The notes: generated by a model not told the origin, from the sequence alone. A DNA stretch of 64,000 nucleotides from UBA1724 sp051884615 (GCA_051884615.1 JBJEVT010000001.1:1-64000); one strand, 5' to 3'; numbered from the stretch's first letter, positions 25,723 through 34,211 are shown. Program-made: numbers and translations.

Positions 25723-25754
25723 TTGGTTCATATCAGAACAGGGAGGCAGACAAG

Positions 25755-26243
25755 ATGCATTTGAAAGCAGTGAGACACTTGTCAGTGTGGAGACTCCTAT
25801 CCCTACTTCTTCTTTTGGTTTGCGTCGCGGGGTGTGGCCGCAAGAAAGGCGCGGGGGAGTCGGACGTGCCCTGGTATTTGGACGGGCAGGGGCGTCTCGT
25901 GGTGGTCACCTATCCCCTTTTGGAGAAAGGGCAGGCGTTCGCCCCGGAGCGTGTGGAATTTCTCGCCCTTGCCGATGCCCATTCCGTCTCGTACCTCCAG
26001 CATCTGGGAAACGCCTATCCTTCCTACTACGCCATGGGGGATACTCAGGGGCAGGAATACATCCGTTTCAACCTGATTCATCTGGAAGGGGAGGGGGAGG
26101 AAGGCCTCTACCGGGTGAACGTCAGCGTAGGGCAGGTGAAGCGTTCCGTGGAGTTCCGCTACCACGGGGAAGGCTGGATTCCCGTGGCCTCTGGCGAGCG
26201 GTGGTACATGGCGGTGGTCCGGGATTGGAAGCTGGAGGAATAG
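25755..26243 (+). CDS. Predicted lipoprotein of unknown function
   Basis: A 162-residue protein with a signal peptide ending in a lipobox (LLLLVCVAGC), so Cys about 24 would be lipidated. GGGAGG lies nine bases before ATG 25755, which decides the start. The mature protein is short and beta-rich, with VPWYLDGQGRLVVVTYPLL, AYPSYYAMGDTQGQEYIRF and a C-terminal WYMAVVRDWKLEE. No family is recognised. The next gene begins four bases after the stop, so the two form an operon that is probably driven by the promoter at 25399-25428. The pair suggests an envelope function, which remains unknown. Confidence 0.7.
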   Translation: MHLKAVRHLSVWRLLSLLLLLVCVAGCGRKKGAGESDVPWYLDGQGRLVVVTYPLLEKGQAFAPERVEFLALADAHSVSYLQHLGNAYPSYYAMGDTQGQEYIRFNLIHLEGEGEEGLYRVNVSVGQVKRSVEFRYHGEGWIPVASGERWYMAVVRDWKLEE

Positions 26244-26247
26244 AGAC

Positions 26248-27231
26248 ATGAGACAAAACACCATTTTTTCCTTTTCCCGTCTCGCCCTCCTCTCCCTCTG
26301 CCTCTTTCTGGCAAACTGCCCCGGCGCCCAGACCGAAGCCTCCCAGGAGCCCCGGGAGCTTCTGCGGAAAGCCATGACGGAGCACGGGCGATTCTCCGGC
26401 ATCCTCCCCTTTGCGGACAAGGAGACCCTCCTGGAATGGAAGAGCGCCCAGGGAGAATACCGGCAGCTCTGCCTGGAGGACGGCTTCTGCCTGAAGAAAC
26501 TGGTGCTGCAGGACGACCAGGGACAGGATGTGATCACCTTCCTCCAGGACCGGGAGGGCGTCTTCGCGGGCGTGGAGGGAAAGTGGCGCCAGCTTAGCGG
26601 CGCCTACCCCCTGACCCTCTACGACCTCCTTGCCGAACCCTTCCCGGAGCGGGAATGGGAACTGGCCAAATTCTCCCTGGAGGAGATCCGGCAGGAGGGC
26701 AAGCCCCTGCTGAAAATCACCATGCGGCTCCCGGAGGACCTGGAGGCCCTCCTGGAAGAGGAAAGGCCGGAACTCCCCCTCATCGTCGGACGCGCCGCCA
26801 GAACCCTGAAAGATCCCGCCTATGCCCGGCGCCCCCTGACCCGCGTCTTCTTCCTCCAGCCCGGCTCCCTGCAAATCCTCTACCGCGCCCACTACAATGC
26901 CCACGGGAAGAAAATCTACGAGCAGCGGTGGGAGAAACAGTACAACTTCCGCCCGGTGAAGGAAAGGGACTTTCTCCGGGACGGCCCCGTCCGGGACCGG
27001 AAGTACTTCCTGAAGAACAGCACCCTTCCGGAAGTCCACGAGATGATGGCCAAACGAAAGGGCATCGTGCGGCGCAAGAAACCCGGAAATCCCCTGCGCC
27101 GCATCCTGAGGGAACAGAAAGTCCTCCTCCTTCTGGCGGCGGGCGCCCTGGGAATCTCCCTGGCCGTGATTCTGAAGCTCCACCAGGGAAAAAGGCATTC
27201 CCGCACTCCTCGGGACAAATCCACACAATAG
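26248..27231 (+). CDS. Unknown exported protein with C-terminal membrane anchor
   Basis: A 327-residue protein. Residues 1-30 form a signal peptide (LALLSLCLFLANCPGAQ; a Cys at about 24 could be a lipobox variant, ANC). The body (about 31-285) is mainly charged beta structure, with GKPLLKITMRLPEDLEAL and a segment resembling a periplasmic LolA/outer-membrane-lipoprotein-sorting fold (YRQLCLEDGFCLKKLVL and later FFLQPGSLQILYRA), though I would not name it. One membrane segment lies near 293-312 (VLLLLAAGALGISLAVIL), followed by a basic tail. The mix of N-terminal signal and C-terminal anchor suggests a periplasmic protein held at the inner membrane. It is transcribed with the preceding lipoprotein gene. 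Confidence 0.68.
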   Translation: MRQNTIFSFSRLALLSLCLFLANCPGAQTEASQEPRELLRKAMTEHGRFSGILPFADKETLLEWKSAQGEYRQLCLEDGFCLKKLVLQDDQGQDVITFLQDREGVFAGVEGKWRQLSGAYPLTLYDLLAEPFPEREWELAKFSLEEIRQEGKPLLKITMRLPEDLEALLEEERPELPLIVGRAARTLKDPAYARRPLTRVFFLQPGSLQILYRAHYNAHGKKIYEQRWEKQYNFRPVKERDFLRDGPVRDRKYFLKNSTLPEVHEMMAKRKGIVRRKKPGNPLRRILREQKVLLLLAAGALGISLAVILKLHQGKRHSRTPRDKSTQ

Positions 27232-27566
27232 GCGACATTCCTCCTTGGCGTCGAGAAATCCGGGGGGATAAATTTCCCGTGTGCCATTGGATAAACTGTC
27301 TGCCGGGGGTTATCTTACGCCCACTTGTTTTCCTGTGCATGGCCTTTTGCGGGGCGTTCAGGCGGGGCGATGCGTCCCGGGCCTCCCCCGGATGGACGGC
27401 GCCTGTCCCGTTTCCGGAGCGCGGGGTTTTCCCGCCTTCCGGGGGCATGCCGGGGAAGGAAGGATTTTTTTCCAGCAAGGGGATTCTCCCCGTTGTCCCA
27501 GCCTGTTTTGTCGGTGCCGGGGCGCCCTCTCCCTCCAAGCCAAACCCAACCCAAGGAATTTAGGAA
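27232..27566. other. Intergenic spacer without a recognised gene
   Basis: A 335-base spacer. Short overlapping ORFs exist on both strands but none has a ribosome-binding site or family match. AAGGA lies before the next gene. I see no promoter that I would defend. Confidence 0.4.
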
Positions 27567-28382
27567 ATGGATCTTAAGTGGATTCTTGTGATGGTCGCCG
27601 GTTTCATCGCCGCCATGGTCGGCATGAACAAGCAGAAGGCCGGTGCCAGCTGGGGTCAGATTCTGGCCATCATCGGTGCCATCATCGCCGTGGCGGGCGC
27701 CGCCATGAACCTGATGGGGTTCTTCCGGCAGGGCTCCCAGAGCCGGGACCGGGAAAACCGCTACATGTACCTCCAGGCCCGCATGCTGGCCGACGAGCTG
27801 AAGAAGGAGACCAGCGCCCAGAAGGTGGCGGTGATCTGCGATTCCAGCCTCTTCCTGGACGAGTGGGGTGATCCCCTGGCCAAGACGCGGGAAAGCCCGT
27901 GGATGGACGCCGTCAAGGACGCCTTCAAGGGCGCCGAGGTGATCCCCGTCTACAAGAAGTTCAAGATCAAGAAGCCCGCCAACGACCAGGCCGGCATGAT
28001 GATGCCTCCTCCCATGGCCTTCGGCATGATGTCCGGCGCGGACTTCAAGAAGATCGCCGACGAGATCAAGAAGATCAAGCCCGATGTCATCGTGAACATC
28101 CACACCTTCCCCCAGGATGGCAAGCTCCCCGCCGCCCTGCAGATGCTGAAGGGCTACAAGATCGGCTTCCTGAACTGCTGCTCCAACGACGAGCTGCGCT
28201 TCGCCTTCAAGGATGGCGGCAAGAACATGGCGGAAGTGATTGCGGTGGTCATGACCAAGAGTGACGCCGCCTACGACGACACCATCCCCTCCAACGACAA
28301 GAAGGCTTTCGACCGTCGCTTCGTCCTGGTCACCAAGTCCGACTACGAGAGCGGCATGAAGAAGGCCAACGGCGGACGGTAA
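27567..28382 (+). CDS. Unknown membrane-anchored protein
   Basis: A 271-residue protein. Two N-terminal membrane segments (about 4-20 and 29-51, QILAIIGAIIAVAGAAMNLMGFF) are followed by a cytoplasmic or periplasmic alpha/beta domain. The latter shows AQKVAVICDSSLF, KIKPDVIVNIHTFP and YKIGFLNCCSNDELRF, spaced like the beta strands of a Rossmann-like or periplasmic-binding fold, so a nucleotide or small-molecule binding domain is possible. No family name can be given. AAGGA is eight bases before ATG 27567. A terminator follows at 28455-28490, so it forms its own unit. Confidence 0.68.
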   Translation: MDLKWILVMVAGFIAAMVGMNKQKAGASWGQILAIIGAIIAVAGAAMNLMGFFRQGSQSRDRENRYMYLQARMLADELKKETSAQKVAVICDSSLFLDEWGDPLAKTRESPWMDAVKDAFKGAEVIPVYKKFKIKKPANDQAGMMMPPPMAFGMMSGADFKKIADEIKKIKPDVIVNIHTFPQDGKLPAALQMLKGYKIGFLNCCSNDELRFAFKDGGKNMAEVIAVVMTKSDAAYDDTIPSNDKKAFDRRFVLVTKSDYESGMKKANGGR

Positions 28383-28454
28383 GTCCTCCCGGGAGGGGTG
28401 CGGCGGGAGATTCTCCTCCCCCGCCCCTTCCCCTGCATCCTGCATCCACGACAC

Positions 28455-28490
28455 GGCGGTCGGCGGCATTGCCTCCCGGCCGCCTTTTTT
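28455..28490 (+). terminator. Intrinsic terminator after the unknown membrane-anchored protein
   Basis: Nine-bp stem (28455-28463 with 28476-28484, one G-U pair), 12-base loop, then T6 (28485-28490) on the + strand. Confidence 0.85.
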
Positions 28491-28531
28491 GTGGCCCCAT
28501 CTCCCCATCCCCCCATCCCCCTCCCTCCACC

Positions 28532-28984
28532 ATGATCCACGACACCCTGGAGAATTTCTCCCTCTATCTCCCCCTCCATCCCCGTTTCGCCAAGGTTGCC
28601 GAGTTCCTCCGCGCCACGGATCTGCGCGCCTTGCCCCAGGGGCGGGTGGACATTCTTCCCGGCGGGGAGATTTACGCCAATGTGCAGCGTCCCCGCAGCC
28701 GCGCCCCCGAAGCCACTCCCCTGGAGTATCACCGGAAATACATTGACGTCCAGATTCCCCTGGAGGAAGCGGAGGTCATGGGCTGGCTTCCCCTGGCAAA
28801 GGCCCCTGCCTCCCTCGTCTACAATCCCGACACCGACGCCGCCCTGGGCACCGCCTCCCACACCAGCCGCCCCACCGTCCTTCCCGGGGAGTTCACCATC
28901 TTCTTCCCCCAGGACGCCCACGCCCCCTGCATAGGGGACGGGCGGGAGATGTCGAAGATCATCATCAAGGTGCTGGCAGACTAA
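28532..28984 (+). CDS. YhcH/YjgK/YiaL family protein
   Basis: A 150-residue cupin-like protein of the YhcH/YjgK/YiaL (DUF386) family. Markers are the N-terminal MIHDTLENFSLY, HRKYIDVQIPLEEAE (the H-K-x-x-I-D-V-Q-x-x-x-x-G/E signature), and the C-terminal FTIFFPQDAHAPC followed by a Lys-rich IIIKVL end, which places the metal-binding His and Glu. The family acts in sugar-acid metabolism (sialic acid or N-glycolyl sugars). It is often linked to sialic-acid or beta-galactosidase genes, but here it precedes pantothenate kinase by 16 bases. ATG 28532 agrees with the family start; the longer ORF is Pro-rich. Confidence 0.9.
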   Translation: MIHDTLENFSLYLPLHPRFAKVAEFLRATDLRALPQGRVDILPGGEIYANVQRPRSRAPEATPLEYHRKYIDVQIPLEEAEVMGWLPLAKAPASLVYNPDTDAALGTASHTSRPTVLPGEFTIFFPQDAHAPCIGDGREMSKIIIKVLAD

Positions 28985-29000
28985 CCCCTCGCTCTCGGAC

Positions 29001-29741
29001 ATGACCACCCTGCTTCTCAATGTGGGAAACACCCGCGTGGCGGTGGGCGAAGGCCTTCCCGGGATGCCGGAATTCCGGGCGGAGTATTTTCCCACGGAGC
29101 AATTTCTGGCGCAATGGACGCCCCCCCGCCAGGATCCGTCTGACTGGCATGCCTGGGGAGCCTGCGTGGTGCCTCCCATCGCCCGCACCCTGGACGCCCG
29201 GTTCCCGGGCCGCTTCCATTGGATCTCCCCCGGGGATTTTCCCCAGCTGGACTGCTCCCTCTATCCTCCGGGGCGCCTGGGAGCGGACCGGCTGGCCAAC
29301 CTGGCCGCCGCCCACGCCCTTGCCCCCCGCCAGGCCGTGATGGTGGTGGATTGCGGCACCGCCCTCAATTCCGTCTGCCTCTCCCCCCGGGGAAAGTTTC
29401 TGGGAGGGGTCATTCTCCCGGGCAGGGAAACCGCTCTGGCCTCCCTGGGGCGCAATACCGCCCAGCTGCCGGAGTTCGCCGTCTCCGCCGCCCACGACTT
29501 CAATCCCCTGGGGACCGATTCGGAAGCCGCCATCCGCAACGGGGTGGATCTGGGCATCCTGGGCGCCGTGGAGAAAATCGTACGCTCTACCCGGGAAAAG
29601 GAGGAAATGGCTCAATGCCGCGTCTGGTTCACGGGAGGCGACGCCCCCTTCTTCGTGGAGCATCTCCCCCGGGAGCTCCAGGTGGAACTCGCCCCCCTCC
29701 CCCTCACCCTCTACGGAATCTCCCTGGCCGCCAAACGGTAA
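29001..29741 (+). CDS. coaX: Type III pantothenate kinase
   Basis: A 246-residue CoaX. The acetate-and-sugar-kinase phosphate motif is LLLNVGNTRVAVGE; GADRLANLAAAHAL and VVDCGTALNSV are the second and third signatures; GGVILPGRETALASL and ARNTAQLP follow. These match the substrate-bound loops in CoaX. It phosphorylates pantothenate at the entry of coenzyme A synthesis. The DFGTA motif reads DCGTA here. It is the second gene after the YhcH family gene; no birA is adjacent, as often seen elsewhere. The gene ends before a composite repeat. Confidence 0.94.
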   Translation: MTTLLLNVGNTRVAVGEGLPGMPEFRAEYFPTEQFLAQWTPPRQDPSDWHAWGACVVPPIARTLDARFPGRFHWISPGDFPQLDCSLYPPGRLGADRLANLAAAHALAPRQAVMVVDCGTALNSVCLSPRGKFLGGVILPGRETALASLGRNTAQLPEFAVSAAHDFNPLGTDSEAAIRNGVDLGILGAVEKIVRSTREKEEMAQCRVWFTGGDAPFFVEHLPRELQVELAPLPLTLYGISLAAKR

Positions 29742-29749
29742 CCCCCCAG

Positions 29750-30095
29750 GAGGCTAGATGCCCTAGGAAATCTGGGAGTTGATAAATCAGGGGGGGGCGG
29801 GCCTGGGCGGGCTTGCCGCCCAGGAAAGTTGGTCCCGGGGGAAGCCGAAGGGCTAGATGCCCTAGATGCCCTAGATGTTCTAGAGGGGCTAGAAATCCAG
29901 GCAGCAGCGGGAAGATTGCCTCCTAGAAGAACAGGCGGGCACGGGCGGGCTTCCGAAGATATAAATCAGCGGGCACCGTCGGCCGAAACGCCCCCGTCAG
30001 CCCTCTGTGTATTCTGTGTACGCCCAAAGGGCGCCGACCTGTGCTCCGTGTTGAAGCGGCAGCGCCCTTCGGGGCCGACCTGGGCAAGAACCCCG
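29750..30095 (+). repeat. Composite intergenic repeat, copy A
   Basis: Between coaX and the dehydrogenase gene. In order: CTAGATGCC words (29753 and a tandem array at 29853-29890), ATAAATCAGGGG (about 29781-29792), a GGCGGGCTTGCC stretch (about 29801-29812), a CCCTCTGTGT-like word, and GACCTGTGCTCCGTGTTGAA with GCGGCAGCGCCC (about 30036-30070). The same words occur in the same relative order, reversed, at 54345-54545. No coding gene is supported in 29742-30137. Confidence 0.8.
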
Positions 30096-30137
30096 CCTAT
30101 TCCGGGCGGAATTCCTGCGTTGGCGATTCCGTGGGGT

Positions 30138-31403
30138 TTATGCCAGGCGGGGCATCTTCTCCAGGACGATGCGTTCCGCTTCCAGGTTCCAGAGGCCGTT
30201 ATGGCGTTTGCAAGCCTCGTCCAGCTCGGCGAAGACGGGATCGGTCTTGCCCTTTTCCGCGAAATCGGCGATGGCCGTGAGGGGGAAGTCCTGGTGGGTG
30301 TAGATCAGTTTCTTTCCACCCTTGATGCTGGGGAGATTGAGGGTGGTCTCCCCGGCGGCGGTGAGGCCGCCCACATGGGTGATCATGATGGCGGGGTTGA
30401 GGACACCCTCGCCCATCAGCTTCAACGCCTCCCGGATGTCATCGGTGTTTCCTCCGCTGGTGCCCACGATGTGGGTGCCGGAGTAGTGGACATTGTAGAA
30501 GTTCATCTTGGCGGAGAACTTGGGGTCCATGGGGCCGGCGAAGAAGTTCATGCATCCCCCCTTGGCGAGGATGGCGTCCCCCTGCTCCACCAGAGGAGCC
30601 ACGGGAGCCATCACGAAGACATCGTCGTAGCCCGCGCCCTGGGAGAGAGCCAGGAGATCCTCCGTGGCGGTGGGGGAGGAGGTGTTCTGGTAGACCAGCT
30701 TCACCCCGTGGGCGGCGGCGTCCTCCACCGTCAGCACGGAGGCCGCCCTGTCCAGCCGGGCCTGGTCGATGTCGGTGACCACCACCAGGGAGGGGGACAT
30801 GGGGCCGTGGACCAGATAGTCGATGAGTCCCAGTCCCATGGGGCCGGCGGAGGCGATGCAGGCGCATTTGCCGCCCTTCTTGACGCCCATGGTGTGCTGA
30901 TAGGAGCCCGGGGTCTCCATGCGGTACTGGGCGTGGCAGGCGCCCACCAGGCAGCTCATGGGTTCGGAGAGGGAGGCCATGAAGAAAGCCTCGCCGGTGT
31001 ATTTCAGGAGGCAGTCCATTTCCATCACGCAGGAGGGGATGCGGATGAAAGTGGAATCCCCGCCGATGGTGGGGAAGGAGTATCCGGGGGCGTCCAGGGT
31101 CCCCTTGTAGTTCAGGGCGGGCTGGATGCCGAAGCGCTCCCCGGGCTGGAACTTGTCCTGCCACTTCTTGCCCACCTGCCGGATGATGCCGCAGAACTCG
31201 TGACCCACGATGACGGGATTGGTGGCGCAGTCATTGGGCACCCTCTTGTGGCCCGCGCCCTGTTCCGCCGCCTTGAAGGAGGACATGCAGATGGAATCGC
31301 AGACCACCTCGGCGATGATGCCGTCGTCGCCGCATTCCGGCAGCTCGAAGGATTCCAGGCGAAGGTCGTTCACGCCATACAGGCGCAGGGCAGTGGTTTT
31401 CAT
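30138..31403 (-). CDS. Zinc-binding sugar-phosphate dehydrogenase, L-sorbose-1-phosphate reductase-like
   Basis: A 421-residue medium-chain dehydrogenase. The catalytic zinc region starts SICMSSFKAAEQG, followed by VGHEFCGIIRQVG. The Rossmann segment is ASAGPMGLGLIDYLVHG, and the C-terminal half is longer than in normal alcohol dehydrogenases. The layout and the CMSS-x-K motif resemble SorE-type L-sorbose-1-phosphate reductases and related enzymes, which reduce sugar phosphates with NAD(P)H. The MxSxK change in place of the usual CGTDxH means one zinc ligand may be unusual. It stands alone between the composite repeat and a small lipoprotein, with no PTS genes, so the true substrate is not certain. 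Confidence 0.75.
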   Translation of the reverse strand: MKTTALRLYGVNDLRLESFELPECGDDGIIAEVVCDSICMSSFKAAEQGAGHKRVPNDCATNPVIVGHEFCGIIRQVGKKWQDKFQPGERFGIQPALNYKGTLDAPGYSFPTIGGDSTFIRIPSCVMEMDCLLKYTGEAFFMASLSEPMSCLVGACHAQYRMETPGSYQHTMGVKKGGKCACIASAGPMGLGLIDYLVHGPMSPSLVVVTDIDQARLDRAASVLTVEDAAAHGVKLVYQNTSSPTATEDLLALSQGAGYDDVFVMAPVAPLVEQGDAILAKGGCMNFFAGPMDPKFSAKMNFYNVHYSGTHIVGTSGGNTDDIREALKLMGEGVLNPAIMITHVGGLTAAGETTLNLPSIKGGKKLIYTHQDFPLTAIADFAEKGKTDPVFAELDEACKRHNGLWNLEAERIVLEKMPRLA

Positions 31404-31470
31404 GGGGGCGTATTCTCCTGAATGTGGGTGTGATGTGGGGGAGAGGGGAGTGGCGGGGGGGGAGGGGCGC

Positions 31471-31698
31471 TCAGGGCATCTCCTGGAGGGCGTCCTCCAG
31501 CTGGCGGTTGTGCTCCTCGTTGAGATTCTGGATCTTCTCCTTGCTCTTGTTGTAGGTGCGTCCCACCGTGCCGCCGTAGTCCAGCGTCTCCTTCACCCCG
31601 TCCGTGACGGGGGGCTTGCCGGAGTCGGAGTTGCCGCAGGAGGGAAGGACGCCAAGCAGGACGGCGCCCAGAAGGATGGCCATCAGGGATTTCAGCAT
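31471..31698 (-). CDS. Small lipoprotein
   Basis: A 75-residue predicted lipoprotein. MLKSLMAILLGAVLLGVLPSC is a signal with a lipobox ending at Cys21. The mature 54 residues are polar and contain GGTVGRTYNKSKEKIQNLNEE, a short amphipathic helix likely to form a coiled coil. AAAGGAG lies eight bases before ATG 31698, which decides the start against the longer upstream frame. It is close to entericidin/Lpp-like small lipoproteins in size but not alignable. It follows the uraA promoter region on the opposite strand. Function unknown. Confidence 0.75.
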   Translation of the reverse strand: MLKSLMAILLGAVLLGVLPSCGNSDSGKPPVTDGVKETLDYGGTVGRTYNKSKEKIQNLNEEHNRQLEDALQEMP

Positions 31699-32209
31699 GG
31701 GGAGGACTCCTTTTGCAGGACGGGGAGGGGAGGAAAGCCAGGCGGGGGAAGGGGAGGAAAAACACCCCGGCTCCCCCCGGGACAAAACTGGCCTAATTTA
31801 ACCCATGAAGGCCCCGCCGCCTGCCTGGAAACGCCCCCTGTCTCCCCCGCCCCGCCCTGGCCTCCTTCTTCTTTGGAAGAAATCCCGTTCTTTTTCCCTT
31901 TCGTGGTCGGGAAGAGGGAGAAGTGGGGGTACATTATGCCGATTTTCGGCCCTTTTGGACCAAGGAGGAGGGACGGCTCTTCGTCCCTGTCGCATTGAGT
32001 GGGAGACGGGAAGGGAAAAGAAGCGCCCTTTGCGGCTCCATTTGACACAACCCCTTGACGCCGTAGTACATCCTTGTTTTCTCGGGCGGGGAGGTTCTTC
32101 CCGTCCGTCCTTCTGCCCTTTTCCCGGGATTTTCCGGGGGAGGGGGCGGCGGGGAAGGGAGAGGAGGTTCCTTCGGCCAAGGAACCACCATCCACCTGCA
32201 AGGAGCACC
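31699..32209. other. Divergent spacer between lipoprotein and uraA
   Basis: A 511-base spacer. TAAATT (minus strand, 31795-31800) may be the -10 of the lipoprotein gene, but no -35 fits. The uraA promoter candidate is at 32042-32069. No gene is supported. Confidence 0.4.
32042..32069 (+). promoter_or_regulatory. Promoter candidate for uraA-upp
   Basis: TTGACA (32042-32047) is a perfect -35 word; TAGTAC (32064-32069) follows after 16 bases. The leader to uraA would be about 135 bases. Confidence 0.55.
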
Positions 32210-33514
32210 ATGGCGCAAAAGAAGTTTCTGGGGTACGAGGCGAAAGAATATCTATTGGGAGTGCAGCACCTGCTGGCCATGTTCGGCTCCACGGTGCTGG
32301 TTCCCCTCATCACCGGCATCTCCCCCGCCGTGGCCCTCTTCACCGCAGGCGTGGGCACCCTGCTCTTCCACCTGGTGACCGGAGGGAAGGTGCCGGTCTT
32401 CCTGGGCTCCTCCTTCGCCTTCATCGGCGTCCTCTGCACGGTCATCCAGAACCAGGGGCTTCCCTACGCCCAGGGCGGCATCATGATGGCGGGCGGCGTC
32501 TATTTCCTCTTCGCCATCCTCGCCCGTTGCATCGGCAGCGCCCGGATCCGGGCCCTCTTCCCCCCCGTGGTCACCGGCCCCGTCATCATCATCATCGGCC
32601 TTAGCCTGGCGGGCGTGGGCGTCAAGGACGCCCTGTTCGACGGCGCCAGTCCCTTCTACAACGGGACCACCCTGCTGAACGCCGTCGTCGCCATCGTCAC
32701 CTTCACCGTCATGGCCGCCTCCATGAACTGCGCCAACGGCCTCCTGAAAATCATCCCCATCCTCCTGGGCATCGCCGTCGGCTACATCCTGTGCTGCGTC
32801 CTGTACGCCCTCGGCCTCTTCTCCATGGACTTCTCCTCCATCAGGGACGCCACCTGGCTGAACATCCCCTATCAGAACGGCTTTCTCTCCCTGCCCCGGT
32901 TTGACCTCACCGCCATGGTCACCATCGCCCCCGTGGCCCTGGTGACCTTCATGGAGCACATCGGCGACATCACCACCAACGGCGCCGTGGTGGGCAAGGA
33001 CTTCTTCCAGTCCCCCGGCCTCCACCGCACCCTGCTGGGCGACGGTCTCGCCACCATGGTGGCCGGCTTCCTGGGCGGCCCCGCCAACACCACCTATTCG
33101 GAGAACACGGGCGTGCTGGCCACCACCCGGAACTACAATCCCGCCGTCCTCCGTCTGGCCGCGGTCTTCGCCATCCTGCTGGGATGCGTGGGCAAGTTCG
33201 GCGCCATCCTCCTCACCATTCCCGGCCCGGTGAAGGGCGGCGTGGAGATCATGCTCTTCGGCATGATCGCCGCCATCGGCATCCGGACCATCGCCGAATC
33301 CAAGCTGGACATGACCAACAACCGGAACCTCTCCGTGATGGCGGGCACCTTCTGCACCGGCCTGGGCCTCAACGCCATCGGCGGCATCAACCTCACCATC
33401 CACGGCATCGCCCTGAACATCTCCGCTCTCTTCGTGGCCACCGTGGTGGGCGTCCTCCTGAACCTCTTCCTGCCCGGCCCCCGGAATATCAAGGTCGCCG
33501 AGGAGAAGAAGTAG
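32210..33514 (+). CDS. uraA: Uracil permease (NCS2 family)
   Basis: A 434-residue polytopic transporter of the nucleobase-ascorbate family. QHLLAMFGSTVLVPLITG is the UraA/PyrP start, VPVFLGSSFAFIG forms TM3, and VTFMEHIGDITTNGAVVG holds the conserved Glu of TM8 that binds uracil. GFLGGPANTTYSENTGVLATTRNY is the second signature, with the TM10 Glu. It imports uracil with a proton. AAGGAG precedes ATG 32210. upp is 64 bases downstream, as in typical salvage operons. Confidence 0.95.
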   Translation: MAQKKFLGYEAKEYLLGVQHLLAMFGSTVLVPLITGISPAVALFTAGVGTLLFHLVTGGKVPVFLGSSFAFIGVLCTVIQNQGLPYAQGGIMMAGGVYFLFAILARCIGSARIRALFPPVVTGPVIIIIGLSLAGVGVKDALFDGASPFYNGTTLLNAVVAIVTFTVMAASMNCANGLLKIIPILLGIAVGYILCCVLYALGLFSMDFSSIRDATWLNIPYQNGFLSLPRFDLTAMVTIAPVALVTFMEHIGDITTNGAVVGKDFFQSPGLHRTLLGDGLATMVAGFLGGPANTTYSENTGVLATTRNYNPAVLRLAAVFAILLGCVGKFGAILLTIPGPVKGGVEIMLFGMIAAIGIRTIAESKLDMTNNRNLSVMAGTFCTGLGLNAIGGINLTIHGIALNISALFVATVVGVLLNLFLPGPRNIKVAEEKK

Positions 33515-33578
33515 GCCTCCCCCGTCGTCCGTCCCGTCGTCCCCTGTTCCCATCCACCCCCGGCAAGGAGAACCCAAG

Positions 33579-34211
33579 ATGAACTCCGAGAAGCTCCACA
33601 TCATGAACCATCCCCTCATCTCCCACAAAATCTCCATGTTGAGGAGTGTGGAGACGGACACCAGGGATTTCCGGGCTTTGGTCAGTGAAATCGGCCATCT
33701 CATGGGCTACGAGGCCACCCGGGACCTGCCGCTGGTGGACACGGAGATCGACACCCCCCTCGCCCACACCCGGGGGAAGGCCCTGCCTCACCAGGTCTGC
33801 CTGGTCCCCATCCTCCGGGCGGGCCTGGGCATGGTGGACGCCATGCTCACCCTGATTCCCGCCGCCCGGGTGGGCCATATCGGCCTCTACCGGGACCCCA
33901 AGACCCTGAAGCCCGTGGAATATTACTGCAAGCTCCCCACCGACGTCGCCCAGCGCATCGTCCTGGTGCTGGACCCCATGCTGGCCACGGGCGGCAGCGC
34001 CGCCGCCGCCATCAGCTTCCTGAAGGCCCGGGGCGCCTCCCGCATCAAGATGGTGAACATCATCGGGGCCCCCGAGGGCGTGGAGGTGGTCCAGCGGGAG
34101 CATCCGGACGTGGACATCTATCTGGGCAGCCTGGACGAGAAGCTGAACGACCACGGCTACATCCTGCCCGGCCTGGGAGACGCGGGGGACCGGCTCTTCG
34201 GCACCCTCTAG
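33579..34211 (+). CDS. upp: Uracil phosphoribosyltransferase
   Basis: A 210-residue PRTase. MNHPLISHKISMLRSVETD is the classical start, with RAGLGMVDAM and the PRPP loop VLDPMLATGGSAAAAI. The C-terminal uracil site is HGYILPGLGDAGDRLFGT. It makes UMP from uracil and PRPP in pyrimidine salvage. AAGGAG stands eight bases before ATG 33579. It is co-transcribed with uraA. Confidence 0.97.
   Translation: MNSEKLHIMNHPLISHKISMLRSVETDTRDFRALVSEIGHLMGYEATRDLPLVDTEIDTPLAHTRGKALPHQVCLVPILRAGLGMVDAMLTLIPAARVGHIGLYRDPKTLKPVEYYCKLPTDVAQRIVLVLDPMLATGGSAAAAISFLKARGASRIKMVNIIGAPEGVEVVQREHPDVDIYLGSLDEKLNDHGYILPGLGDAGDRLFGTL

Larger units (their letters stand above)
25188..25754. other. AT-rich, ORF-poor island with promoter, leader ORF and hairpins
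   Basis: From about 25290 to 25750 the base composition falls sharply below that of flanking genes, and no ORF longer than a few tens of codons is credible. It holds an AT-rich hairpin (25294-25332), a near-consensus promoter (25399-25428), a 7-bp palindrome (25584-25599), a 10-codon ORF with strong Shine-Dalgarno (25629-25661) and a 10-bp stem (25682-25722) just before the lipoprotein gene. It may be a structured leader RNA, a small-RNA gene or foreign DNA. Confidence 0.55.

Noticed and set aside
28383..28531. Upstream extension of the YhcH-family gene from 28469
   Set aside because: The extension is Pro/Ser-rich and overlaps the terminator; ATG 28532 matches the family N-terminus.
30041..30280. 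Small ORFs coding SVLKRQRP-like peptides at several loci
   Set aside because: The peptides are translations of the dispersed repeat, in different frames and with no ribosome-binding site.
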